Source of the DNA: Clostridia bacterium
GTDB taxonomy: Bacteria > Bacillota_A > Clostridia > RUG12999
DNA length: 31,118 bases
Assembly: GCA_017558425.1 (NCBI GenBank)
Contig: JAFYVD010000053.1
Coordinates: forward strand, 1 to 31,118
Direction: 5' to 3'
Both the position numbers and the translations under genes were made by a program. The notes below the pieces were generated by a model. That model did no database searches and was not told the origin of the DNA. It saw only the letters and a list, made by a program, of their open reading frames with translations. This document shows, in pieces, positions 1 through 8,279 of this stretch (positions within the stretch are counted from its first letter, which is position 1; each line of letters starts with the position of its first letter).

Positions 1-96
1 GAACCCGAGCCTGAACCCGAACCTGAACCCGAACCGGAGCCTGAACCTGAACCGGAACCTAAACCGGAACCTGAGCCTGAACCAGAACCGGAGCCG
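1..96 (+). repeat. Glu-Pro dipeptide coding repeat (EP linker)
   Basis: Sixteen tandem six-base units of the form GAR-CCN encode alternating Glu-Pro, with a single Lys at codon 21. Third codon positions vary (CCC, CCT, CCG, CCA; GAA, GAG), so the peptide rather than the DNA appears to be conserved. Such rigid acidic EP linkers commonly separate wall-anchoring and catalytic domains in Gram-positive surface proteins. The repeat runs off the left edge, so its full length is unknown. Confidence 0.9.
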
Positions 97-2877
97 GCCT
101 ACACCAACCACGAAATTATAAAAGAGGTTGCTTACGCCTACCGCAGACAGGGTGGTCAGATTGAGTACGACCAGTACAACACACGTCGTCACGTGACTCC
201 CTCTCCCGAAGATGCAACCGCTCAGCACAGGATTTATCTTGACTGCAGCAGCTATGTCAACGCCTGCTATTTTGAAGCTTTCGGCGAAGGTATTATAGTT
301 GGTTCTGTAAGTCCGTCCACATCAAGTATGGACACTTATGCAAAGGACAATCAAACTGCCGCCGATGTGTTCGGCTATTGGCAACAGACCGATTATGACA
401 CAGACGAAGAAAGACAGGCAATTACCGAGTATATTTCTTCAAATCTTCAGATTGGTGACATATTAAACTACCGTCACGGCACATCTTCCAAAACAAGCGG
501 TCATGTTTACATTTATGTCGGAAACAATACTTTCCTCCACCGTCCCGGTGCAGGTTCTTATGTGGTAAACACAGATAATCCCGCACTTTCCTATGACGAA
601 AGTTCATCCGAGACTACAGGCGGAATTTCCACAATTACTTTTGATACGATATTTACAAACACCACCCATAACAGATACATATTTAAAGCAACTAAATCGG
701 ATACCGTTAAGAGTTTCTCCATTCTAAGACCTCTTGCAAGAAATCTCTCTCCAACTCAAGAATCTCTTAACAGAATGACCATTGCAGGTCTTGAAATGGA
801 AAAGATTTCTTCCGTTTACGAAAACACTTCGGTATGCCCCGGCGACATAATCACATATACAATCACTATGTATAACAATATTTCTTCTAAAATCGAAAAT
901 GTTTGGTTCACAGATACGCTTCCCGCAGAAGTTGAATTTGTGTCGGGCAGTGACGGGGTTAGTGCTGATGGTCAGATAGTCTCCTGGACAGGAAGTGTTG
1001 GCGGAAGCAAAACAATTACTTTGACTTACGATGTAAGAGTGACTTCCACCACTCCCGGTGCGCTTGTTTTAAGCAACGCCACCTATGTTAACGGAGTTAA
1101 ACTCGGTAACATCACTCACTCGGTTTCAACCTATTCGGATATAAACCGTATGATGCTTACAAACAAAGTGTCAGAATATATCGCAAACCAAGCCGCTTTT
1201 GACTCAAACCTCGACATGGCGGTTAATCTTTACAAAGATGCTCTTGGAATCACTCTTGCCGAATATGATTCTCCTGAAGCTCTGCTTGATGATGTTATTG
1301 ACAGCACAAACTATACCTGCCGAACAGATACCGAACTTTCAAAAATGCTAGTTCCTCACCTTTTCGGCGGTATGGATATCCGTAGCGGTCATTGGCGACT
1401 CATCGACGATGAACGAACAAGAATTGTTTCGGAGGGCGAACTTGCAGTCGGAGATATTATCGTTGCCGAATGGAGCGGCGGAAACATAGTTTATGTTTAT
1501 GCAGGAGATTCCAAGCTGCTCAGTTTTGAAAATGGAAAAGCAAAAGGATTGACAATCGGCAAAAATATTTATGGCGAAGGTGCAGATAACATTCTTATTT
1601 CCCTTTATGCGTATGACAGATTCGCAGTACTGCGTCCTTCAATGATCGATGTTTCTCCGACAGTATCCATTGAATCAATTGCCGTTACAACACCTCCGAC
1701 AAAACTCAGCTATAAAAACGGCGAAGTGTTTGACCCGACAGGAATGGTGGTAACTGCAACACTGAACAACGGAACCACAATTGAACTCACAGATTATACT
1801 GTTTCTCCCGAATCACTTGTTTTCCCTGCAAATACAGTAACAATTTCTTTCGGTGACTATACCGCAACAGTTAAAGTATCAGTTGAAAGCAATCTGACAA
1901 AAATGAGCGTTGCTGAAGCATCAGCTCAGGAGGCAGGAACTTTTGTTGAGGTGGAAGGATATTATGTGGGTGTAACTTGCGAAGGCCCAAGCAGTCCAAA
2001 CGAAATGCTGATTAAAGATATTTCCTCCGACGCATTCATATCCGTTCGCAATGTCCCCTACGGAACTTTCCCAAACTATGGTTATAAAAAAGGCGACAAA
2101 GTTAAATTTATAGCTACAGTAGTAAATTCAACATCCTCATACACAAGTGGCAAAAAATATCTTGATTTTTCAACTGCCAACGGCGAAATTGAATCAACTA
2201 TTGTTTCAAGAGGAAACAAGATTACTTATTCTCTTGAGGATGCTGTTACAATCACCTCTCAAAGTGAAGCAAAAACTAAATTTACCGATGGCACTATAGA
2301 ACATTATGCCCTCGTTAAGTTCACCGGCACAACATATGTTAACTACTATTCAGCCAGCAAAATGTATCGTTTCCATATGAATCCCTCAGCAACGGCAACA
2401 AGTTCCATCAGACTCAGCGGAACAAGAACTCTTGCATTCAACAGTCAGATAATGGAAGCAAACCTTGGCACAAGCTGGAAGAAGTTGTTTGGTATCAGCA
2501 ACGACACTACTTGGCCCGGTGCACAAACCGAAAAAACATTTTATGCTTTGTTCACAGGTGGCAGCTCCTACTATTACAGTCACGTCATTCTTGATGAAAA
2601 CTGGGTAATAGACGATCACGAAATCCTTTCAACATCGGATAACGGAAAAACAGCAAGCATAAACCTCTCTGCAGCGGGAACCTATAGCGTAGTTTTCGCC
2701 GACTATGACGGAGGCAAGCTGATGAATTATGACATCGAGGAAGTAACGGTAACCGAACCGAGCAGAGTGAATGTCACAACAGATAAAAACATCACTTTGA
2801 GCGCAAATGACAAAATAATGTTGTGGGACAATTTCACCGATATCAATCCTATCTGCGATTCATATATTTTAAAATAA
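1..2877 (+). CDS. Large secreted multidomain protein, NlpC/P60 + DUF11 + Ig-like (5' partial)
   Basis: The frame is open at base 1, so this is the last 958 residues of a longer protein; the GTG at 193 is internal. Visible order: a 32-residue Glu-Pro linker (codons 1-32); an NlpC/P60-like cysteine peptidase domain with DCSSYVN (Cys at codon 82) and SGHVYIYVG (His at codon 168); a DUF11-type beta domain (CPGDIITYTITMYNN ... LSNATYVNG); a second half resembling the first domain (GDIIVAEW ... VYVYAG ... FAVLRPSM) without a clear Cys/His pair; a bacterial Ig-like domain (TTPPTKLSYKNGEVFDPTGM); an OB-fold-like stretch (FVEVEGYYVG); and a beta-rich tail. Family knowledge suggests cell-wall peptide hydrolysis at the surface. 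No LPXTG or C-terminal membrane segment is visible, so any signal peptide or SLH anchor must lie upstream of the window. The domain calls are from motifs only; the OB-fold is the weakest. Confidence 0.8.
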   Translation, partial: EPEPEPEPEPEPEPEPEPEPKPEPEPEPEPEPAYTNHEIIKEVAYAYRRQGGQIEYDQYNTRRHVTPSPEDATAQHRIYLDCSSYVNACYFEAFGEGIIVGSVSPSTSSMDTYAKDNQTAADVFGYWQQTDYDTDEERQAITEYISSNLQIGDILNYRHGTSSKTSGHVYIYVGNNTFLHRPGAGSYVVNTDNPALSYDESSSETTGGISTITFDTIFTNTTHNRYIFKATKSDTVKSFSILRPLARNLSPTQESLNRMTIAGLEMEKISSVYENTSVCPGDIITYTITMYNNISSKIENVWFTDTLPAEVEFVSGSDGVSADGQIVSWTGSVGGSKTITLTYDVRVTSTTPGALVLSNATYVNGVKLGNITHSVSTYSDINRMMLTNKVSEYIANQAAFDSNLDMAVNLYKDALGITLAEYDSPEALLDDVIDSTNYTCRTDTELSKMLVPHLFGGMDIRSGHWRLIDDERTRIVSEGELAVGDIIVAEWSGGNIVYVYAGDSKLLSFENGKAKGLTIGKNIYGEGADNILISLYAYDRFAVLRPSMIDVSPTVSIESIAVTTPPTKLSYKNGEVFDPTGMVVTATLNNGTTIELTDYTVSPESLVFPANTVTISFGDYTATVKVSVESNLTKMSVAEASAQEAGTFVEVEGYYVGVTCEGPSSPNEMLIKDISSDAFISVRNVPYGTFPNYGYKKGDKVKFIATVVNSTSSYTSGKKYLDFSTANGEIESTIVSRGNKITYSLEDAVTITSQSEAKTKFTDGTIEHYALVKFTGTTYVNYYSASKMYRFHMNPSATATSSIRLSGTRTLAFNSQIMEANLGTSWKKLFGISNDTTWPGAQTEKTFYALFTGGSSYYYSHVILDENWVIDDHEILSTSDNGKTASINLSAAGTYSVVFADYDGGKLMNYDIEEVTVTEPSRVNVTTDKNITLSANDKIMLWDNFTDINPICDSYILK

Positions 2878-2881
2878 AAAA

Positions 2882-2909
2882 ATCCCCGAACGAAAATTCG
2901 TTCGGGGAT
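2882..2909. terminator. Bidirectional Rho-independent terminator
   Basis: A 13-bp perfect stem, ATCCCCGAACGAA paired with TTCGTTCGGGGAT around a two-base AA centre, is followed by TTTTTATTA on the plus strand. On the minus strand it is followed by TTTTTTTATTTTA. It sits between two convergent genes and can serve both the surface-protein gene and the isomerase operon. Confidence 0.93.
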
Positions 2910-2917
2910 TTTTATTA

Positions 2918-3745
2918 TTAGAGTCCTAATGTTTTAAGATAAGCTCTTGATTTTGCCGCAATTTCAAGGCTGTCGCCGTCGTACCAGCTGTCCTGTTCAA
3001 CAACAACAATTTCTGTTCCGGCTTTTTCTGCAGCTGCAAGAATTTCACCAAAATTCTGAATACCGCTGCCGAGAGCTCTGAATTCAAAACCATTTTCTTC
3101 TTTTGAATCCTTTTTAATTTCCTTGCCTTCGCTGTCAATCAGCGCATACACAGGTCCACCGCCAAGGTTTTTGCACGCAAAATCTTTAAGGTGAAGAACG
3201 TCCAGTCTGCCCGCATATTTTGCTATGTATTCCGACGGATTATAGCCTGCATAGTGAACCCAACAAGTATCAATCTGCGGCTGAATTTCAGGAACCGCTT
3301 CCATCAACCAGTCGTTCAAGAATTTGTCTTCAAATTTCACAAACTCAAAATCGTGGTTATGGTAAAGCATTTGAATTCCGTTATCTTTCAGGAGCTTTGC
3401 AACCTTTTTGAAATCTTCCACAGTTTTGTCAAACACTTCTGTGCCCTTGTGTTTGTCTTTACCCATCCAGGGAACGGCACAATATTTGGCACCGATTGTT
3501 TTGAGATATTCCACATTTTTTTCGGGTTCGTCGAGGAACACTTCATATCCCTGATGAACCGAAACACAGGTAAGTCCGTGTTTGTCAAGAAGTGCTTTCA
3601 CTTCCTGAGCCGATTTATCAAAATATCCGGCAAATTCAACATAGTCATAACCCGCTTTTTTAACAGCCTCAAGGGCTTTATCCATATCTTCAGCCATTTT
3701 ATCTCTTATGGAATAAAGCTGAAGAGCAACTTTAAAATTTTTCAT
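2918..3745 (-). CDS. Sugar phosphate isomerase/epimerase, IolE-like TIM barrel
   Basis: A 275-residue protein of the xylose-isomerase-like/AP-endonuclease-2 TIM-barrel fold. It opens with VALQLYSIRDKM and has the strand-end motifs YVEFAGYF, LTCVSVHQGYE, LYHNHDFEF, QIDTCWVHYAG, VLHLKDF and IVVVEQDSW. The His, Asp and Glu residues at these ends match the metal-binding positions of the family. Members isomerise or epimerise keto sugars or inosose-like compounds; the substrate here cannot be read. No signal peptide, so cytoplasmic. An AAGGAGAAAAGAAT site precedes the ATG, and the gene starts 12 bp after the upstream dehydrogenase, so the two are co-transcribed. Dehydrogenase plus isomerase pairs of this kind are common in Firmicutes catabolic operons for inositol, rare sugars and 3-keto sugars. 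Confidence 0.88.
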   Translation of the reverse strand: MKNFKVALQLYSIRDKMAEDMDKALEAVKKAGYDYVEFAGYFDKSAQEVKALLDKHGLTCVSVHQGYEVFLDEPEKNVEYLKTIGAKYCAVPWMGKDKHKGTEVFDKTVEDFKKVAKLLKDNGIQMLYHNHDFEFVKFEDKFLNDWLMEAVPEIQPQIDTCWVHYAGYNPSEYIAKYAGRLDVLHLKDFACKNLGGGPVYALIDSEGKEIKKDSKEENGFEFRALGSGIQNFGEILAAAEKAGTEIVVVEQDSWYDGDSLEIAAKSRAYLKTLGL

Positions 3746-3757
3746 ATTCTTTTCTCC

Positions 3758-4930
3758 TTAAATTTCAGGGATGTCAATTTCGATTTCTTTACCGATTTTC
3801 GCTGATTTGATGATGCCGTCAATAATAGCCTGGTTGTAAAGAATTTCGCTTGTGGGAACGGGAGCCGCTCCTCCTTCTTTTACTGCGTCAAGGAAGCTGC
3901 GGACTTTTTTGTAGAAGTTGCCTTTGCTCTTGTCAATAATCATAGGAACTTTTGTTTCCACTCTGGAGCCTGCAACGTCACTGTAAATTGTCATATCGCC
4001 GCCAACACTGCCGTTCCAGCATTCTGTGGAAGGAATTCTGAGCGAACCTTTTTTACCCATAATAATGGTGTCTCCGGGAGTGTCAAGATGCATTGCCCAG
4101 GCAATTCTGAAGTCAAGGATAATTCCGCCTTCAAGTCTTACAAAACCTGCCGCAAAGTCTTCAACATCGAAAATTTCAGCATATTCAGCGGGTTTGCCAT
4201 CCATTTTAAAATATTCGGGATTTTTACCGAAGAAGTTTGATGTGTAACCCGAAACTGTCAGCGGTTTGGGATAGCCGATTGCATTAAGAACCATGTCAAG
4301 TGAATAGCAACCGATATCGCCCATCGCACCGATTACGCCTGTATCTTTCTGAATAAATGTTGTACCAAAGGGTGTAGGAATACCGCAACGTCTGCCTCCA
4401 CCTGTCTGGATATAGTAAATTTCGCCAAGAACGCCGCTCTGAACAATTTCTTTAACTTTGAGCATATTGGGGTCCATTCTGGGCTGGAATCCGATGGAAA
4501 TAATTTTTCCGCTCTTTTTCTCAGCGCGCATAATTTCAACCGCTTCTTCGGTTGTAACGCACATGGGTTTTTCAAGCAGAACATTTATACCTGCATTAAG
4601 ACAGTCGATTGCACATTCCGCATGGGTTGCATTGTATGTACAGATGCTCACTGCGTCAAGGTCTTTTTCAGCCGCAATAAGCTCTTTGTGGCTGTTATAG
4701 CATCTTACACCGGAAATCTCGTTTTTAGCGAAGAACTCTTCTGCTTTTCCAGGAACAAGGTCTGCACCGCAAACCACTTCAACATCGGGCATTTCTTTGT
4801 ACTGTTGAATGTGTGCACCTGCAATCCAGCCTGTACCGATAATACCAACTTTAAGTTTTTTGGATGTGTCAATCGTTTCAACTGACTGATTTGTTTTAAA
4901 CTGATTTAAAATATCTGTAGCATTTGCCAT
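3758..4930 (-). CDS. Gfo/Idh/MocA family NAD(P)-dependent oxidoreductase
   Basis: A 390-residue sugar or cyclitol dehydrogenase. An extra N-terminal segment of about 25 residues precedes the Rossmann motif VGIIGTGWIAGAH (about 28-40). The cofactor/catalytic motif EKP follows at 120-122 (NVLLEKPMCVTTEEA), and the GFO_IDH_MocA C-terminal domain runs from about 150, including GAMGDIGCYSLDMVLNAIG with the conserved active-site Asp/His-type region. Family members oxidise or reduce sugars, inositols or their phosphates; the substrate is not identifiable. The start is supported by GGGAGGAGAATAAAAA before the ATG and by a consensus promoter 51 bp upstream. It is first in a two-gene operon with the isomerase and divergent from the AraC gene, which is probably its regulator. 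Confidence 0.92.
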   Translation of the reverse strand: MANATDILNQFKTNQSVETIDTSKKLKVGIIGTGWIAGAHIQQYKEMPDVEVVCGADLVPGKAEEFFAKNEISGVRCYNSHKELIAAEKDLDAVSICTYNATHAECAIDCLNAGINVLLEKPMCVTTEEAVEIMRAEKKSGKIISIGFQPRMDPNMLKVKEIVQSGVLGEIYYIQTGGGRRCGIPTPFGTTFIQKDTGVIGAMGDIGCYSLDMVLNAIGYPKPLTVSGYTSNFFGKNPEYFKMDGKPAEYAEIFDVEDFAAGFVRLEGGIILDFRIAWAMHLDTPGDTIIMGKKGSLRIPSTECWNGSVGGDMTIYSDVAGSRVETKVPMIIDKSKGNFYKKVRSFLDAVKEGGAAPVPTSEILYNQAIIDGIIKSAKIGKEIEIDIPEI

Positions 4931-4980
4931 TTTTTATTCTCCTCCCTATTGATTCAGGATCATTTTTATGCTATACTTTG

Positions 4981-5009
4981 ATTATAATGATAATATTTTT
5001 ACTTTTCAA
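4981..5009 (-). promoter_or_regulatory. Sigma-A promoter of the dehydrogenase-isomerase operon
   Basis: Reading the minus strand, TTGAAA (5009-5004) and TATAAT (4986-4981) are separated by exactly 17 bases. The -10 box is perfect and the -35 box matches four of six, as expected for an activator-assisted promoter. The start codon of the dehydrogenase lies 51 bp downstream. Confidence 0.8.
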
Positions 5010-5014
5010 ATGAA

Positions 5015-5043
5015 ATTTTGACCTATTTTAAAAATATTTTGAC
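5015..5043. promoter_or_regulatory. Candidate AraC operator: 21-bp-spaced direct repeat
   Basis: ATTTTGAC occurs at 5015-5022 and again at 5036-5043, exactly 21 bp apart (two helical turns), the spacing typical of AraC half-sites. The proximal copy is 5 bp upstream of the -35 of the divergent minus-strand promoter, a class-II activator position. The distal copy abuts the ribosome binding site of the AraC gene itself and could give autoregulation. Binding is inferred. Confidence 0.45.
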
Positions 5044-5061
5044 ATTTTGGAGATTTTCGCC

Positions 5062-5940
5062 ATGATAAACGAACTTGTAAAATCCGACCTCATCACCATT
5101 CCCGCCAGGATTTCCCCTGCCAGGATTTCTTCACATTTTTCCTATTTTAACAAGGGAGTTGTATCCACCCAACATTTTCACAACGAAGTGGAACTGCTTG
5201 TTGTCAACAGCGGTGTTTTTCGTTGCACTTCAAACGATGTGGAATATGTTGCAACGGAAGGTGACATTTATTTCATAAACAGCCGTGTACCTCACGCAAC
5301 CGACTCGCTGACAGCCGGAAGTTCCACCTCACTTATTCAGTTTTCGCCCGAGCTGTTTTCCGATTTCCCTGCGTCGGACGCCCGCTATCTTTCAAGGTTT
5401 ATCAACATATCAAAAGAGCCTGTCCACATTTTCAAAAAAGGCGAAGCCGATACCATCGAGCTTTCCGGTTATTTAAATTCAATTTTCAGTGAATATTCAA
5501 ACCGCAAAAATTCTTTTGAGCTATATATAAAATCGCATCTTTGCGCCGTCACCGCTTTTTTATCGCGGAACGAGATTCTGACGGACTCATCTGTTTTCTT
5601 TAACAGCAAAAACATCGGGAAAATTCTGCCTGCCCTGAAATATATCGACGAAAACTGCACCCAACCTCTAACCCTCGAAGAAGTAAGTGCCACCATCAAC
5701 CTTGACCAATCTTATTTTTGCCGACTTTTCAAAAAGACGACAAATTCAACTTTCACCGAATATTTAAACTTTGTACGCATTTGCAAATCGGAGAAAATGC
5801 TCACTTCAAGCGACGAAGGCGTGGCAGATATCGCATACCGGCTGGGTTTTTCCTCCGTTTCCTATTTCAACAAAATTTTCCGCAAATACAAAAACTGCAC
5901 TCCGACACAATATCGGAAAAGCAAGTATCTGAATCAGTAA
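5062..5940 (+). CDS. AraC family transcriptional regulator (cupin sensor)
   Basis: About 292 residues. The reading frame extends back to a TTG at 5047, but that TTG is part of the TTGGAG ribosome binding site nine bases before the ATG at 5062, so 5062 is preferred. N-terminal half: an AraC cupin-like sensor domain (FNKGVVSTQHFHNEVELLVV ... GDIYFINSRVPHAT). C-terminal half: two helix-turn-helix units (LTLEEVSATINLDQSYFCRLFK and GVADIAYRLGFSSVSYFNKIF) ending in the signature CTPTQYRKSK. It is divergent from the dehydrogenase-isomerase operon and 25 bp upstream of the beta-helix gene, so it probably controls both in response to a sugar ligand. Phosphosugar or sugar ligand identity cannot be read. 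Confidence 0.92.
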   Translation: MINELVKSDLITIPARISPARISSHFSYFNKGVVSTQHFHNEVELLVVNSGVFRCTSNDVEYVATEGDIYFINSRVPHATDSLTAGSSTSLIQFSPELFSDFPASDARYLSRFINISKEPVHIFKKGEADTIELSGYLNSIFSEYSNRKNSFELYIKSHLCAVTAFLSRNEILTDSSVFFNSKNIGKILPALKYIDENCTQPLTLEEVSATINLDQSYFCRLFKKTTNSTFTEYLNFVRICKSEKMLTSSDEGVADIAYRLGFSSVSYFNKIFRKYKNCTPTQYRKSKYLNQ

Positions 5941-5965
5941 ATCAAGAAAGCTTACGGAGGTTATT

Positions 5966-7966
5966 ATGCTAAATTTAAATATTGCCTCAATCTATGTTTC
6001 TCAGGAAAAAGGCAACAACTCCTTCTGTGGTACAAAAGAAAACCCATTCAAAAGCATAGAAGCGGCACTTGAAAAAGTTGCTCTGCTCAGGAAAAATGGT
6101 GCAAATCAGCCGCTTGATATAGTTATAACCGACCATTTTTACCGAATGGAAAAGCCTATATACATAAACAATAATATAAATCTTGTTACTATAAAAGGTG
6201 CTGACAACACTGTTATAAGCGGCGGAATTAAAATCACCGAATTTAAAAATGACATCTTCAACGGCAAAAACTGTTTCAGTGCATATATCCCCCAAATCAA
6301 AGAGGGTCTTTGGTTTACCGACCTGTTTGTTGACGGTGAAAAGGCTGACCTCACAGCCATACCCAAAGATGGATATTTTCTGGCGGAAAAAGTTGAAAAC
6401 CCCTGCACCGACCTTTTCTCCGAATCGGGCTGGATTATCTTAAAACCCGAAACCAGAGCAGACTTCGCCAAAATTTCAAATTTTGGCGATTGCCTTATAA
6501 GTTACTGTCACTACTGGGTTGACGAACACTCGCCCATCGAAAGTTACGACCCCGAATCGGGCAAACTTACAATGAAATATCTCTCCCGTTTTGATTGCGG
6601 CGGCGGTACGAAATATCAGCTTGAAAATGTTGCCGAAGCTTTTGAAAATCAAAACGAATGGTACCTCTGCCGTGATAATGCGACCTTATACTATATTCCC
6701 CGAAACGGCAATCAGACCCCCGAAAACATTGAAGCTTTCGCACCGATTGCGGACAAACTTTTTATAGTTTCGGGCGACAAAGATAAAAAAGCTGACGGCA
6801 TCTCATTTGCAAACCTCACTTTTTCTTATACAAAAGGCGACTATTCAAGTCGCACCACTCACGACAACGCCCCTCTTCCCGACAATCATCCCGGCTATGG
6901 TTCGGACATTCAGTCGGTATGCAGTGCTCACGGCGCCGTTGAATTTAATTATTCTCATGCTTGCTTTGTCGAAAACTGCGCTTTCACCTGCCTTGGACTG
7001 CACGCCGTAACCATTAACGACGGCTGCGACAACATCCGAATTTACGGCAATAATTTTAACAACCTCGGCGGTGGTGCCGTTAAAATTACAGGTGGCAAAT
7101 TCGGTTGCGACAAAAGCATCGAAACTCACAGCAACTTAATTTCTCAGAACCGAATTTCAAATTGCGGCAGACGTTATTCTGCCTCATGTGGCATCCTTGT
7201 CACACATTCTTATGGCAATACCATTTCCCACAATGATATCGGCCACGTTTACTATACCGGCATTTCTGTGGGTTGGGAATGGGGATATCAGGACAACATT
7301 TCTCACCATAACATTATCGAAAAAAACCATGTTCACCACATCGGTTTCGGCAAACTTTCGGACATGGGAGGCATATATGTGCTTGGCGTTCAGCCGGGAA
7401 CTGTGATACGGAACAACATTGTTCACGACATATCGAGCGTAGGCTATGGCGCAAACGGAATTTACACCGACGAAGGCAGTTCCTTCATTCTTATCGAAAA
7501 CAACATTGTTTACAACATCAAATCTGCCGCTCACGAACAGCATTACGGCAAAATGAATACCGTCCGAAACAATATTTTCACAAAAGCAGGCACACAAATG
7601 TATCTTTCCAGACCTGAAGAACACACAGGAGCTGTTTCGGAACACAATATTTTTGTAACAGCCGGAAAGCCTGCATTCTGCATAGGCTACAAGCCTGAAG
7701 ATGGTTGTGAAAACACTTTTATGATTCGAGGCAATGGCAACCTGTTTTTCGATACCTGCGGCAATCTCACCCTTATTGAGATAAAAGGAAAGGGCTATTC
7801 GTTGAGCGAAGCTCAGCAAACACTCGGTATGGAACCCGGTTCAATCCTCGCCGACCCTAAATTTAACGACTATGAAAATAACGACTTTTCGTTATCGGAT
7901 AACTCTCCCGCATATGCTCTGGGATTCAAAAAAATTGACACATCCGACGTAGGTGTGACTATATAA
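5966..7966 (+). CDS. Right-handed parallel beta-helix protein, GH141-like glycosidase candidate
   Basis: A 666-residue protein. The N-terminus (IYVSQEKGNNSFCGTKENPF, then SIEAALEKVALLR) is the usual entry of parallel beta-helix carbohydrate enzymes. Central rungs repeat N-x-I/V-x-x-N patterns such as NNIVHDISSVGYGANGIYTD and IENNIVYNIKSAAHEQHYGK. The general layout, with DMGGIYVLG and a tail ending in GSILADPKFNDYENNDFSLS, resembles proteins annotated as GH141 (fucosidase/xylanase-type), but I cannot confirm the family or assign catalytic residues. No signal peptide or membrane segment is visible, so it probably acts in the cytoplasm on imported oligosaccharides. ACGGAGGTTATT precedes the ATG, 25 bp after the AraC gene, so co-transcription is likely. 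Transcription may end at or in the palindromic element downstream. Confidence 0.8.
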   Translation: MLNLNIASIYVSQEKGNNSFCGTKENPFKSIEAALEKVALLRKNGANQPLDIVITDHFYRMEKPIYINNNINLVTIKGADNTVISGGIKITEFKNDIFNGKNCFSAYIPQIKEGLWFTDLFVDGEKADLTAIPKDGYFLAEKVENPCTDLFSESGWIILKPETRADFAKISNFGDCLISYCHYWVDEHSPIESYDPESGKLTMKYLSRFDCGGGTKYQLENVAEAFENQNEWYLCRDNATLYYIPRNGNQTPENIEAFAPIADKLFIVSGDKDKKADGISFANLTFSYTKGDYSSRTTHDNAPLPDNHPGYGSDIQSVCSAHGAVEFNYSHACFVENCAFTCLGLHAVTINDGCDNIRIYGNNFNNLGGGAVKITGGKFGCDKSIETHSNLISQNRISNCGRRYSASCGILVTHSYGNTISHNDIGHVYYTGISVGWEWGYQDNISHHNIIEKNHVHHIGFGKLSDMGGIYVLGVQPGTVIRNNIVHDISSVGYGANGIYTDEGSSFILIENNIVYNIKSAAHEQHYGKMNTVRNNIFTKAGTQMYLSRPEEHTGAVSEHNIFVTAGKPAFCIGYKPEDGCENTFMIRGNGNLFFDTCGNLTLIEIKGKGYSLSEAQQTLGMEPGSILADPKFNDYENNDFSLSDNSPAYALGFKKIDTSDVGVTI

Positions 7967-7974
7967 AATAAAAC

Positions 7975-8272
7975 GCCGGTGTAACGGCACCTTCACTTAG
8001 GGATAATTTGCCTAAAAATCACTATTTTGGCACATAGCATTGTCGAAACCGCTTGAAATCCGTCAGGATTTCTTCGCGATTTTTCCTCACTCTGTATCCA
8101 AAATAAAGATTTTTATGGTGCAAAGCAGTTTCCGGACGCAGATTTTTAGATTAAGAAAAAGATTAAAAGCTTGGTAATACTAGCGTATTACCAAGCTTTT
8201 TGATGCATTATTAACTAAAAAGATGGTTTGGAAACCAAAATCTCCCTAAGTGAAGGCGCCGAATGCACCGGC
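7975..8272. mobile_element. MITE-like palindromic element at a convergent gene junction
   Basis: This fills the 313-bp gap between two convergent genes and has no open frame of note. Outer arms GCCGGTG (7975-7981) and CACCGGC (8266-8272) and perfect 14-bp inner arms CCTTCACTTAGGGA (7990-8003) and TCCCTAAGTGAAGG (8243-8256) form an imperfect terminal inverted repeat of about 30 bp. Inside lie further inverted repeats: CTAAAAATC/GATTTTTAG (8012-8020, 8141-8149), GAAATCC/GGATTTC (8055-8072), a 16-bp hairpin (8165-8200), and GGTTT/AAACC (8226-8237). No target-site duplication was seen. It could be a non-autonomous transposon in a terminator, or a structured RNA/terminator element. Confidence 0.6.
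8165..8201. terminator. Strong hairpin with U tails inside the palindromic element
   Basis: A perfect 16-bp stem, AAAAGCTTGGTAATAC with GTATTACCAAGCTTTT, closes a TAGC loop. It is flanked by T-rich sequence on the plus strand (CTTTTTGATG) and A-rich sequence on the other side (GAAAAAGATTAAAAG), so it can act as a bidirectional terminator for the convergent beta-helix and E2-like genes. Confidence 0.65.
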
Positions 8273-8279
8273 TTTTTAT

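Noticed and set aside
1..96. Tandem GAACCn repeat as a CRISPR-like or non-coding satellite array
   Set aside because: It is in frame with a long downstream coding region, encodes regular Glu-Pro, has no spacers, and varies at third codon positions as expected for a coding linker.
7184..7819. 211-codon open frame on the minus strand
   Set aside because: It is antisense to the beta-helix gene and explained by that gene's codon pattern; no start signals.
8165..8201. Perfect 16-bp hairpin as an attachment site or CRISPR repeat
   Set aside because: It occurs once, with flanking T/A tracts typical of a bidirectional terminator, and there is no integrase or cas gene nearby.
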